In this document: in pieces, positions 25,560-37,112 of the stretch
Layout of the letters: every line of letters begins with the position of its first letter
How positions within the stretch are numbered: position 1 is the stretch's first letter
Origin: Xiphophorus maculatus
Lineage: Eukaryota > Chordata > Actinopteri > Cyprinodontiformes > Poeciliidae
Assembly (NCBI RefSeq): GCF_002775205.1
Contig: NC_036462.1
Coordinates: 27,345,084-27,409,083 of the forward strand
Length of the DNA: 64,000 nucleotides
Direction of reading: 5' to 3'
Translations under genes and position numbers: made by a program
The notes under the pieces: generated by a model
Told to the model about the DNA's origin: nothing
Seen by the model: the letters and a program-made list of their open reading frames with translations, nothing else
The model's database searches: none

Positions 25560-25645
25560 GAAGAGGAAGGTAGGAAGCGAATGGTCTTAGAACGGGAATC
25601 GAACCCAGGACCGCCGCTTCGAGTACTGCGGCTTCTTTTTTTAGA
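25560..25645 (-). repeat. tRNA-type SINE fragment
   Basis: On the minus strand GCGGTCCTGGGTTCGATTCC contains a pol III B box (GGTTCGATTCC) preceded by CAGTACTCGAAG. The same stretch in plus reads GGGAATCGAACCCAGGACC, familiar from teleost tRNA-like SINEs. No intact A box is visible, so it is a fragment. Confidence 0.5.
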
Positions 25646-26809
25646 TTTTTTTATCGTTCAAAAATCTTAAGTCCATAACATTCTCCATTCCAATTCGTCG
25701 TTATGCACTACTCTGAAATGAAAAAATGAAATACACGGAAGCTTGCGGCAAAGCGTGACAAAAATGAGAAATAGATCAAGGGCTTTGAATATTTCCGCAA
25801 GACCCTCATGCAAGGTAACATGTAAAAGTGACGCTGCGCCTCAAATATTCAAAGTGTTTTGATGTCGACATGATTCGGTGCGTTTGTGTTTGGAAGAAGA
25901 CATGTTCTCTACTAACTGAAGGGGGGGAAAAAATACAACACAACAATGGTTTTGATGGAAACCATGACATGTGTTAGGAGGACAGGCTGCAGGATGCCAA
26001 CACCAAAAGACAAGCTGCATTTTAAATATCGCTGAATCATGTCACGGTTTTTCCAAACACTGGTGCTCAGCAGAATGGATGTCTCCGTTGCTGCTGCTGC
26101 TGCTTGCTGGTGTTTACTGGACGTCAGTGAAGCGAGGCGGCTCTGGTCCTCCTCTCGTCCTCCTCGCGTTGTCACTGTTTATCTCTCGCTATCTCGCCCC
26201 GCGCTTTCCGTTTGTTCTCCCTCTCTCTCTTGTCTTTCACACACATTTGTTTACTTTTTCCCCACTTCTCATTTGTGGATTTTTCTTTTTTTCTTACTGC
26301 ACATCTGCACCCCTGCCTCACCCTCTAGTTCCTCCGTTCTCGCTGTTTTTGTTGTTGTTTTTTGGGGTTTTTTTCCCTTCTGGTGAATCACAGGGCAGAA
26401 ACAGAACCGGGTGTCAACTTGACGAATGAGGTCACACGCAGGCCCAGCAGACCGTGTTAAATGCTGGGTCATCATAAAGCCTCTCTCCCTCCCCCCCCTC
26501 TCCTCCCACCTCATCTTCACTTTAACATGCACATACAAAGTAGGCACGGCCGAGTCTCACTCCCTGCACACATCTCGCTCTGTCGTGTAACTCTGACGTC
26601 CGGTGCTTCCTCAGAAACATCATCATCGCTCCTTATCAGCCGGCAGCTTCAGTGTAATCACAGCAACCTGCTGGAGATAACTTCTAGTTTCCATGATGTC
26701 AAACACTTGCATCAAAAAAAAAAGAGACTGTTCTTTCCACATGCGTTATGATTTTTGTGAGGTGAGAAACAAACTGGAGAAGTTCTGTGTCTTGATTTGA
26801 CGTAAACCA

Positions 26810-27345
26810 CGGCGGACAATTAATTGGATAAAAAATTGACACATTCTGCGGTTTTCTTTTTATTTCACCACATAAGCTTATTCTCGTCTGATATTAGAAA
26901 TAATTTTTTAAAAAAACTTTTCAAATGCACTTATATACAAGTATAATTTTATTTTTAAAATAGAGTAATAAACATTTAAAAATAAATGCTAACATGCTCG
27001 ACCTAACATCGACACAGTATAGCGCTAATCTGTTGATTATTTTTTGGGATTAAAAGGAGCTTAATAAAAATTTAAAAACATTTTTTTTTTTACAGAAGTG
27101 GGTGAAGCTTGAGCTAAACCGTTTTAGGAGGGTTTTTTTTAAATCTTAAATGCAATATATATATATATATATATATATTTCTACAGTTTTGGCTTAGTTA
27201 TTGCTCTATGTTTTTCAACAAATGGCCTTTTTTTGCATCCTCTAGATAACAATTAATCATTTACAGAATTAGTTGATGAGTATTTCAATGACGAATTAAT
27301 CGCGATTTATCCGATTAACCGTTTCAGCCTCGCTGAACCGTTTAT
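26810..27345. repeat. ATTAATTG-rich MITE relic
   Basis: It resembles the element at 56761-57341. It has GGACAATTAATTGGATAAAA and ACATTCTGCGGTTTTC at the left, and GACGAATTAATCGCGAT then CCGATTAACCG at the right. A pure (AT)n run lies at 27155-27178. The terminal GGGCTG motif is not clear here. Confidence 0.5.
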
Positions 27346-27613
27346 AGTAGCAACTCCAGCAACGCTAACTTTACAAAGGTTTCTAGGTTAAAAACAACAC
27401 ACCATCTCAAGTTATAGAACTAGCGTATCTACTTATGTTAAACACAAAGTAAATATTTAATATTAAACACAATATCCTCTTTTTCCTAAAGTTCAAGTCA
27501 AACAAAAAGGGCATTTTCGTTGAGCACCAATAATCAATTACTTTATGCAAATCGAACCCCTGTAAAGTTCAGACCGAGCCCGTTCCACCTGACTTGTCCC
27601 GTCTGCAGATCCC

Positions 27614-27695
27614 GCCCCCCACCCCGGTGTGACTCAGCCCCTCAGTGGGCCTGCCCGGGCCTGGGGAGTGTTGCTGCTGCTGCCTCAGATAAGCT
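27614..27695. promoter_or_regulatory. Candidate enhancer: CACCC, NF-E2/AP-1 and GATA motifs
   Basis: Within 80 bp of GC-rich DNA are a CCCCACCCC box (about 27616-27626), TGACTCAGC at 27630-27638 (NF-E2/AP-1 core) and AGATAAG at 27687-27693 (a full WGATAR site). KLF, NF-E2 and GATA together are typical of erythroid enhancers. rbm38 is known in late erythroid cells, and its poly(A) site lies about 4.7 kb upstream. The link to rbm38 is inference. Confidence 0.3.
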
Positions 27696-27944
27696 CCAGC
27701 CACAGGCTAAATTTACCCGGCCTCTCACTGGAAGGCGACCAGACTCCAGAAAGCCGTCACCTTCTGACTCACGTGGCCGTTTTTGAAGCACCTCCAACGT
27801 TTCGGATAAAATGAAGGGTCTGGAGAGAGTCAGACATAAATAAATGCAGAGAGTGACAAGAACACGAGACAAAAGGTGTTTCTGAGGATGACTTCATCTA
27901 AGGGAGGGATGCTTCCTGGCAAAGTAGTCTCTGCAAATTTGCTT

Positions 27945-28300
27945 ATGCAATCCTTTGAGAAAGTATTTGTACCCCTTGAACTAAAAGTAAAAAAAAAGCC
28001 TTTACTGTAAACTGAAAGAAAAAGGGATATGTGGTCTTCAAAATAGTTTACATGTAAAAATCCTAAGTGTGACATTCATTTACACGAATCCCACCAGAAT
28101 AAATACTCCTTTGAACCACCATTTTCCTGTGGTCACAGCTGCAGGTCTGTAATATTTGGTGTTGTCTTCTTGCTGGAAAGTAAACATCAATCTCAGTCTC
28201 AAATCTTTTGCAGCCTTGAACAAATGTTCATCTAAAATGTCCCTGTATTTATTTCCGTCTACACTCTACAAACTCATTCAGAGGCTTAGTAAATGTTGCG
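27945..28300 (-). mobile_element. Degenerate Tc1-like transposon
   Basis: The left part carries TGAGAAAGTATTTGTACCCC. The body near 28110-28260 carries the reverse complement of a recognised internal segment (CTGCAGGTCTGTAATATTTGG, CTTTTGCAGCCTTGAACAAA, AAAATGTCCCTGTATTTA). It is the same family as the copies at 5066, 36200 and 40300, in the opposite orientation, and clearly decayed. Confidence 0.6.
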
Positions 28301-28653
28301 TTTATAAGTTAGATGAACTTAATAAAACCTCAGAATATCGTATAAGTGATTATTTCAGGAGGGTGTACTGAAATAATTATTTAAAAATTTAACAAATGTT
28401 TTGGTGATAAACTAAGGAATTTTATTTACATTTATTTAACAGAAAAAGGTAAGTAATTATTTCACAAAATATCTTTCTTGCAAAAACTTAATATTTTATG
28501 TGACAGTTTGAGAAAGAGGTATTTAAACTTATCAGTATCATAGACATTTAAGATATTAAATGTCTTGTTGCTTTTTATTGGCGGTTGGCAAAAAACTTTT
28601 AGTAGCATTACCGCCACCTATTGGCATGGAGTGTGGTTAGTGATGGACTAATT

Positions 28654-28866
28654 CAGCGTTTCCCAATTCCTGTCCTCAGGCCTCCCTGCCCTGCATGCTT
28701 TAGGTGTTTCCCTTCTGCTACACACCTGGATTGAATATATGGGTGATCAACAGGTTTCTGCAGCACTTGATGGTCATGCAATCATTTGAATCAGCTGCTC
28801 TAGAATAGAGGCACATCTAAAACATGCAGAGCAGGGAGGCCTGAGGACCGGAATTGGGAAACGCTG
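28654..28866. mobile_element. 213-bp hAT-type MITE with perfect 8-bp target duplication
   Basis: The ends are long inverted repeats of about 44 bp: CAGCGTTTCCCAATTCCTG at the left, and its near-exact complement ATTGGGAAACGCTG closing the element. The flanks are identical 8-mers, GACTAATT at 28646-28653 and 28867-28874. Long TIRs beginning CAG with an 8-bp duplication are the mark of hAT transposition. There is no coding capacity. The clean ends and exact duplication suggest it is younger than the Tc1-like relics here. Confidence 0.92.
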
Positions 28867-29149
28867 GACTAATTCATTCTATTTATACATAAACATATAC
28901 ATATGCCTATCTATCTAGCGAATATTAAATGTCAGAAACAAATTACAATTTTAAGTTTAACTCGATAACGATTATTACACGCAGGAAGAGCGCGCGGCCT
29001 CATGGGACATCCTCTTTCCTTTTGCACAACACCAGTCAATGGGCGGACACTAACTTATCGGCTAAAACCTGCAGGTCAGTGGAAAGCGACATCTACTTCA
29101 AGAAGAAGAAAGTCAAGTTCTTACTACCAAGCAGATGACGTGATGCTGC

Positions 29150-29372
29150 GTTCACACCAAACACATTTTGAGCGTCAGGCGCGTCTGGTCTACGTAAGTG
29201 GAGGCGTCGAGGGCCGTTGCGGTGCGTTTCGAGCGTCTAGCGCGGCGAGATTTGAACCGTTTTGAGCGTTTGACGCGTTGAGCGCGTCCAACGCATCCAA
29301 CGCATCCGACGCTCCACATAGACTGAATGTAAACCAGACGTTCAAAACGCATTTGGTGTGAATGCACCATAA
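29150..29372. mobile_element. MITE with GCGTTCACACCAAA ends
   Basis: The left end GCTGCGTTCACACCAAAC and the right end TTTGGTGTGAATGCACC are inverted repeats of about 33 bp with a few mismatches. The interior is filled with short GAGCGT, GGCGC and ACGCATCCA words, giving it a striking CpG-rich, internally repetitive middle. No certain target duplication. Confidence 0.75.
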
Positions 29373-29497
29373 GGGTAACTCTACAAAGTACTTAAGGGGG
29401 GGTGTTTGACTTTTGAAGCCAATTTAAGAAGACATTTTATCGTTCAAGTTGAGAAGAACATGATGATTTTGATGTTGGTTTTCTTTGTGTTTTACAG

Positions 29498-29580
29498 ACG
29501 GGAGCTCCCATTGAGATGCCAAGAGAGGTGATCCTCAACTCTAGGAGAAGATGCAAATGTCTTAATCCCAACAATTCAAG
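29498..29580 (+). other. Orphan exon-like segment, possible chemokine remnant
   Basis: A strong acceptor (T-rich tract then TTTTACAG) is followed by an open 83-nt segment ending in CAAG before GTTGGT. It translates to 27 residues including PREVILNS, then RRRCKCLNPNNS. The arrangement EVI, a basic stretch, then CLNP resembles the C-terminal half of CXC chemokines. A further acceptor (TTTGTTCACAG) at 29952 would continue in phase with RKILDKRAGS. I found no signal-peptide exon or other chemokine exon nearby. It may be a relic, an exon of an unrecognised gene, or chance. Confidence 0.25.
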
Positions 29581-30168
29581 GTTGGTAGAGTTGATCACTT
29601 TTAGAGATATTTTTAAGTCTTATATTTTTCCCAATGGGTTTAAAAGTTCTCATGCAGCAAATGAAAATTAGATATAAATATTCCTGTCTATTGACAGATT
29701 TCATGAGGGGAAAAAAAACTTTTTTGTATGTCTAGGAGTATGTGGGGTAAAAGATGTTATTACTGAGGTTCTTTATGTCTGCAATACCGAAAAGAAAACA
29801 TGCTTCCCTGACTATTACCGCTAAAATATCACAATGAAAGTCAAATAAGCTAGTTTTGTGATACGTCAGTGTTAAGGTTCCCACGTACTAGGACCAAAAT
29901 TACTTCTCATTGACATCGATGTTTAATGAAAACTGCGTCATTTTGTTCACAGAAAGATACTTGACAAGAGGGCTGGATCGTACTATTTTGACGGAGCTCT
30001 CTGTGAAGTGTTGTGCGTGTGTGTTGGCCTAAAGCTTTTTGTTGTTGTCATTTTGTCTGACCACAGCATGTTCTTCCACATGTTTGCAGTGCTGTGACAA
30101 TTTGCAGAGCAAAATCTTCCTTGCTTTCTTTCAAGATTTCTTCTTGCAATTTTTTTTTAGAAAGGCCA

Positions 30169-31115
30169 CACTGCAAAAACACAAAATCTTGCCAAGTATT
30201 TTTGTTCTAGTTTCTAGAGCAAATGTCTTAGTACACTTGATGTAGGACAAAGCCAACTTAAAAGCAACATTTTAGCAAGAAATAGGAGCTTTTTTTAAGT
30301 CACAAATTCCTAAATATTGATGAAAAAGTGCTAGCTACATGAGAAATAATCTGCAAGTAGAGCAAAACATTTTAACTTACGATATGGCAAAAAATGTGTT
30401 GTTCCACTGGCAGATTATTTCACTTATAACTAGTACGTTTTAATTAATATCCAACTGGCAGTATTACGAAAAACTTTCTTTTTTGAGCTTTACATCATGA
30501 TATAATGTTTTTCCCTCATCAAAAACATACCTGAAGTGTTGCCTTGATTCTTTCATGCATGTTTGAGAAATCCTTTAATTTGCTGTGGACACAACATCCA
30601 GATGTGCAAAAGGAAGAAGCTTCTCTTCCTGCAGTTTCCAAGTTTCGAGCTTCCAACCACAGAGAGCACCCATGTCTCCTGCCTTCCCCACTCAGTCCCT
30701 TCAGACTAGCCAGCAGCAATTAGCAATCACCTGATGGAACTGCTCATTTGCTGAGCTACTTCTCACTGCAAATCTGGTTAAGGGTTACTACAGGAGCATT
30801 GTTGGGATGACTTCCTGAAGGGAAAGTTTTCAGAATGAGCAGGAGTTTTTAAAGAGGCAAACTCTCAATTTCAGGGTGTAAAGTATTTTTTAACAACTGG
30901 AAGTAGCATAATTACTTGACTGTGCAATAAAATGGCCCTGTGTGCCTGGACAACACGTAATACTGTCCCTTTAAGAAATTGCTGACTAAAAACTTAAGCC
31001 CCTCTATCACGTTGAAAAGTTACCTTTAAGTTGATTTTGACTTATTTCAAACATACTAAGATATTTGCACTAGAAATTAGACCACAAGTACTTGGTAGGA
31101 TGTTTTCTTTGCAGG
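30169..31115. mobile_element. Foldback MITE split by a second element
   Basis: The left part begins CACTGCAAAAACACAAAATC and contains CCACTGGCAGATTATTTCAC near 30400-30425. The right part (31025-31115) carries the inverted end ACTTGGTAGGATG then TTCTTTGCAG. Between them lies a different element (about 30470-30975). The two halves belong together by sequence, so the second element inserted later. Confidence 0.65.
30470..30975. mobile_element. Nested non-autonomous element, about 500 bp
   Basis: It contains TTTTTTGAGCTTTACATCATG, CAAAAACATACCTGAAGTG, TTAAAGAGGCAAACTCTC and AAAATGGCCCTGTGTGCCT. The same ordered set occurs at 38690-39165, and in part at 46368-46535. It is inserted in the foldback element at 30169-31115. 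I cannot assign a superfamily. Confidence 0.6.
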
Positions 31116-31119
31116 CATA

Positions 31120-34100
31120 TTACCGAGTACAGCTAAGAATTGTCCTGTAAGCTGCAGCACCTCCAGTGTTACTACGGCCGACGGCCATTTCTTGGTAGAT
31201 CTGCAGGTGTGCCAGAACAGGTGCTTGTGAGATAATCTAGGATAGGAATCTTGCTTTATAACATAATCCTGTTTTAATCTAATCCACAAGTTCCTTCCTA
31301 AAGTGTCAACCCGTGTTGTACTGTAACCACACGTGAAAAAGTTTAAGAAGTGTGATTAAAATTGTCTACATGAGGAAGTAAAACAAATTATATCAGCTGC
31401 GAGCAATGAAGAACAAGAACTCAAAGCGACACGAGCTAAAAGCAGTTTATTAGCAATGCCACACTCCTGAAAAATGTGGATGAGGATGAAAAGAGGGAAA
31501 AAGATCTGTGAACAGAAACCTGTTTGACTAAATGAAAAGATGCCAAAACCCTCAGTCGGTTCGGAAGAATCAGGCGGGCTCAGCGAGAAAAACTGGCCAC
31601 TCTGCGGAGCCTGAAACAGCTAGATTTCTATCGTCTATCTACCCAAACACTTCCTTTTGTCTCCGTGGGATGAGTGTCTTCACGTATAGCGAGGAGTGCC
31701 TTCTGTTTAAAAAGAAAACAGGCAAAGTGTTGAATGTGTAAAGACAGGCAGATCTTTTACCACGACGGGGAATTAGTTCAACAGTTTGACCTTCTCTGAA
31801 GTGAGTCCCTTTGGTGCAAAACGTTGAACCGAATGCAGGATCCAGGTGAATCTTTGCACATGAGGGACAAATCTAAAAAAAACAACAACTCAATCTTCAA
31901 GCCCGAGGAAGGAGATGGATGTGATATGATCAAGGCCAGATAGACTAAATTTACAAAATAATGGTCAAAAGTGATAGTGGCATAAAACACAAAAACCCCT
32001 TTTAGCAAAAAGGGATTAATATACCTCAATGTCAAAGTCATACAGAAGTGATTGGTGTGCCAATATGTTCAAGTGCTTTGAACTTGCGTTTTTCATTCTA
32101 ATGTAAAGTTTAGCTAAGTGGACATCAAATGCTCTCACCAGGCAGTGTTTTTCCAAGCGCTCTTTGAAATATCACATTGGAAATTTCTGTTGGAAACTGC
32201 AAAATTTGAAATAACTTCTTTAGTTTCACAAAACGGTTCTTAAGTTTGAGGTGGCTTTTGGCTTTTTCGAAAAGCCAAAATAGGCGCCTCTGTACTCGAT
32301 GAGTCCATCCTCAAGTTAAATAACATTTTCACATGGAGGTAAGAATATGGAAAAAAACTGCTTTGATTTGATAAAATAATACACATATCTGCTTTCTTGA
32401 ACGTTCTATTTATGTGTCTGTCTGGAGTCTGGTGGGTCACATAAAAAAGCCATGGCGGGCCAGTCTTGGCCCCTGGACCTTCAGTTTGACAACGGAGCTC
32501 TAGAGAGACGTAAATAGAGCCTTAAAAAAGGAAAAAGTTGTGTACTTAAATATTATTTTATTAATTAAATCAAAGCACTTTCTATCTTTATTTTGCCTAA
32601 TTACAACAATGTGAAAAATTTCCAATGTTATTTGACTTTAAGAAGTCAAAGAGACTCCTGTTTATTGATTTATTTATATTTTAGCAGTTTAATAGATAGT
32701 TTTATTGATACATTTTTACCACAATTGGCCCTTGGAGTGCATTCGTAATCATTATGAGGCCCCTGCTCCACATGGCTTACCACAATTTACGTCACAGCTT
32801 TCTTCCACCACGACGTTCCTCGGATGCCGGATTTGTGGTTCCTGAGACCGACGGTTGTCAACAGATTCTCCCACCTGAGCCGTTCAGCCAGTGAACTGAC
32901 TTCCTTCACTCCCTCCACCCTTTTACAGCTGTCCAGCTTTTACTGTCCCACCGGCTAACGTCCCTCACTCGGGCTCCCTCTGAGAGAGACTGCGTCTCCT
33001 CCGGCTCGTCTCGTGATCGCCGGCCTCGGTCGGAATGCCAGCGGGACCCAGAGGCTCTTTGAGCGGCCCGCCGGGTCGTCGAACGGTGGTTGAGAAGTTG
33101 CAGGCCTGCTGTCGGTTTAATGTCTGCCAGAACCTTTAAAACTCACTCTGATCCAGAGATACTCCTGGCTTTATCACACCCTGGAGCCAGCAGTGCGGGT
33201 TTAACTGCTTTCACCGGCTCGCATGGACTTAAATCACAAACCTCCTGAACGTTTCACGCTATCCACGCTGTATGTCTTCCCAGTGAATGTCAGTCATCTT
33301 TGTCAAGGTGCAAATGGTAAACTTTAGATCCTCTCTGCTTTAAGAGCAAGGTGAGCTGGTTGTAGCCTACAGATTGAGGTCTTGTGCACACGTAGCCGGG
33401 TTTATATAAAAACAAATATCTCTGAGCTGGAGGTTGGGACTATGAAATTCCTGGTAACGCACAAAGTGTGAAAAAGTTCATTTGAGTCATTTTCCAAGAT
33501 ATGTGTATTTATGTTTTGATTTGGTGCCGGGAAAAAAAGACCCCAACAACTTCAAACTTTTAGGACTTTGACTGCACCAACTGCAGTTCTGTGGCCGATC
33601 GTCGATCTTTACAAAGCCTGACCTGCTGAGTCTTATTTTGCCCAATGCCAGTTTTTTTATTGTCCGAAAGGTGGCTAAATATACCAAGAAAGTCACTGAG
33701 TTGGCAACAGTGGGGTCACTAGTGTTAACTGCAAACTTGCAGACATAACCTGGTGGGCCGGTCTATCAATCAAACCTCTCTAACGGGAGAGCAGAAGAGG
33801 ACAGTGGTTGAATTTTAGACCTCTACCAAGGTTGATAAGATCGGAGGATAAGATCGGCTTCGCATGCAGGTATCGGCTGATCACCAATCTCCCAAAATTA
33901 AAGAAATCTGTGCAACTGGCGCACACCCAATTGGGATCAACTTTGTTTTTACATTCATCTTTTTTGTTATTTTTTTCTTCTGGACCAAGTCGAGCCTCCG
34001 GCTCTGAAACGCGATCCCCCAGACGAGCCAACATCCAGGAGCAGAACAATGACACGTCACGCCCCCGCACGTCTCAGGGCTGCAGGAGTCACCGACGCCT

Positions 34101-35060
34101 CCAGCCTCACATCCTCCCCACACGTCTGCCCTGGCAGCCGCTTTCATGGCAACATCTTCACCCCCACAGAACACGCCGAGAGCCTGTTCCTTCGGTGCCA
34201 TTCAGCGCGTTGTGAGCCGCGCACAGAACGAAAACAGGCTGACCTTTTAGCGTCCGAGTGTCTTGACACTCGTTCGCCGTGCCCTGAAAGGTTGCTGGTG
34301 CCGCGGCATCTTCATCTTATCTCCGGCCAACACGCCTGCCGTGACGAGGAGCTCCTCTGCCTCAGACAGGGCCAAGCTGCTGCTGCTGGGCAGGGAACCA
34401 GAGGAAGGGGTGGAAAGGAAAGAGAAAGAGGGGCGAAGGGGGTTGAGGTTAACTGCAGCAGGGGCGGCGCACAAACTGAGACGGGGGGCGGAGGAGGAGG
34501 CCCCCCCCTACAAGCGCCTGACGACCACTGACAGCTGAGCTTCCTCTCTCTGTGGGGGTTTCATGACCACAAACTGACACACTCCCTCACACGCATTGCT
34601 CCTGTTTAGCCGTCTTCTATAACCCACTGGCACAAATTCTGACTACTCTCAGACTGCAACAGGAAGAGAATCACTTAGTCGAAAACACAAATTTACACAA
34701 AGAAATTTTTTTTTACTCACTGTGCAAAGTTAAATCAGACCAACAATTTTTTCTGTTGTTTTAGGTCAGAATAGTCCAAACTATTTCAATTTCTTAAATG
34801 TCAGAAAACTTAGCGTGAAAATGTTTCACAGTATTTTTGTTTGTAACTTTCCTTGAATTTCAAACATTTACAGTCAGCCAGTATTTAATCTTTTACAATG
34901 TATGAATTGGGTCAAACCTTTAGAGTTTTCTTCCACAAGCTTCTCATGATAGTTTGCGGGCGTTCTGGACCATTCCTCCGGACAGAACCGTTAACATATT
35001 TGTCTGAACTGTGAAAATACTCATTATTTAACAGTTTCAGCCTAAAAATACATAGTATGT
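31120..35060. other. Intergenic desert, no supported gene
   Basis: No exon I can support. A GC-rich part lies at 32790-33200, and another at 33970-34550 where open frames of up to 160 codons overlap on both strands. Their translations are low-complexity (Arg, Gly, Ser, Pro) and match nothing I know. Both may be conserved regulatory DNA. Confidence 0.4.
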
Positions 35061-35069
35061 ACTTAATAA

Positions 35070-35104
35070 AATAAAGTCGCTTTACGTTGTAAAGCGACTT
35101 TATT
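35070..35104. repeat. Perfect hairpin: 16-bp arms, 3-nt loop
   Basis: AATAAAGTCGCTTTAC at 35070-35085 is followed by GTT and then by its exact complement at 35089-35104. Each arm has AATAAA at its outer end, so both strands present a poly(A) signal. There are no mismatches in the arms. Confidence 0.9.
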
Positions 35105-36199
35105 CAGAAAGTGTCATGGTAGGGTTATAGTTTTCAGTTTTTCATGATAGTGTAGTTTCATTTCGTTGTGACTTTTCGTTTGTCTAATTTAGTTACTTTT
35201 AATCAGTTTTTAAGAGTGTGTTTGCTAGTTTTTATTAGTTAAATACTGATTAATTTTAGCTTAGTTTTTATTGGCTATAGTAGTAGTTTTACCTTGTGTC
35301 CTGGTGTGTGGTCAAACGCAGCGGCGGGCGGAGCGGGAGCAACAGGTGAACGGGGGCATTTGGAGGAACAGAGCAAACGCTGTTGTCTCCTCCTTTGACT
35401 TCTGAACCTTCGCTGTCACTGCTGATATACACGAGGACAGCTGTGAAAATGATCCCCTCTCTGATTCACACATGTGGCGGCGAGCGTCACAGCCGTGCCA
35501 AAAATGTGCACAATTACAGATTTTTTTTCTTTCTGTCGTGCAGCACTAAAAGTACATCACTGTTAGTGAACCTAAGAGAGACGGTGGAAAGCTGCTGCTT
35601 GAGTCAAGATGTAGGAAGGAAGTGTTCACCATGCCACAGATAATGTCTCTGTGTTGGCTGGTTTTTGCAACACGGTGCTTTTTATGGGCCCTCTGAAGGT
35701 AAATGTTTGAACAGGACATGTCCAGCATATGTGGGATCTGCAAAATGTAAAAGTCAGTGACAATAAATATGTTTAAATGAAAAAGGTTGTTTTAATGAGG
35801 AAAAGAAAAAGAGAGCCGGCCCAGGGTGCTGCGAGTTAAGCGGTTGCTTAGGGACCCCCACACCACCAGAGGGCTCCAAAGAGCAAAAAGCAAGCATGAT
35901 AAAAACCAATTGAATAACATTAAATAATTCAAACTAAACACCATTACAGATGGAAAAGGAATAGTTTAAAATAGTTTGTACAAAAATAAGAGGTTTTATT
36001 AACCTATTTACTAACAGAATTAGTTGCTGCCTCATTTAGGGACATATAAGATATTAAACTTGTTAACTTGTTTGTTATAAATTTAGTGTTTTAATGTGGC
36101 ACACTTAAATACCAATCTGCATTTCAAATTCCAAATTTCTACTTTTTAGTTTTCCAGTCTTGCAAGGTTCAAGTCAACATTCATATCAACACCAGTACA

Positions 36200-36565
36200 A
36201 TAAATGATGCTGATAATAGGTATGTCACACAGGTGGTCGGAAAAGGTGGATGACGCTAAATGCAGGACAATCCTGGGGAAAAAAAAAGTTACAAAAAAGT
36301 GGCTGTTCACCTTCCAGTAGGACAAAAACCTGAAATATCCAATCCAACTAGATCAAAGCGTCCCGATGTGTTAGTGAGCCAAAGCCTACATCCAATAAGA
36401 GTTTGTGGTAAATAGATTTATTGAAGCTCAATTCAAAACGAATTTGGAAAACACTTTGGTCTTTTGACGTGTAAAAACACTTTCTGCTATAACTACAGCA
36501 AAAGATGGTTCTACAAACTATGAACTCGGATGGGCTGAATTAAAAACCCAAATCACACTTTTTGG
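36200..36565 (+). mobile_element. Degenerate Tc1-like transposon
   Basis: Recognisable in order: AAATGCAGGACAATCCTGG, GTTCACCTTCCAGTAGGAC (the FQQDN region of the transposase), AGATCAAAGCGTC, AGAGTTTGTGG, and AAGATGGTTCTACAAACTA then GGGCTGAATTAAAAACCCA. Long decayed, plus orientation. Confidence 0.65.
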
Positions 36566-37112
36566 ATTTTACTTTTTTTTTTTCTTTTCTTTTTAAGAAA
36601 TGCATTTTATCCATCAACGTCACAGTTTCAGTAACTGACTAATGGTTTTTCTCGTAGTCACTTTTGCTTCCCCGAAGACAAACCTCCTTGCAACAAACCC
36701 TTGTTCTGGTTCGTTTGCACCAGCCCGCTTATAAAAAGCACTCAAATTCCCACCATATTCTGATCTGGGTCTTGGGAGCAGTTCTAGAAAACATGGCCAT
36801 GACTCAGAGCCAAATTGGGGCATTATTTGGATCAGGCACGGGGGATTGTGTTGATCTAAACTGCAATATAAAATCCATCCTCTGAGATATTTTCAGCCTG
36901 AAGTTTTTTTTTCTTTTCTTTCTGCACCCACTTGTTCTAATCTTCTGCACGGGAACATCCACCTCCCCCCTCCCCGACTCGTTTCTCCCATAATTTCTTT
37001 ATGAACATCTCCTCAGACCTCTCCTATTTTAGTATGTTCCACCAGGCATGATTTACCATCTTCCACAGGGAGACCTGGCTGAGCCCCTCTGCCTAGTTGT
37101 AAAAAAGACACT

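Noticed and set aside
28600-28616. CTCF-like CCGCCACCTATTGGC
   Set aside because: Three or more mismatches to the core, and the phrase is common in fish repeats.
33808-34538. Overlapping frames of 91-160 codons on both strands
   Set aside because: Composition-driven. The translations are low-complexity and mutually antisense, with no recognisable protein.
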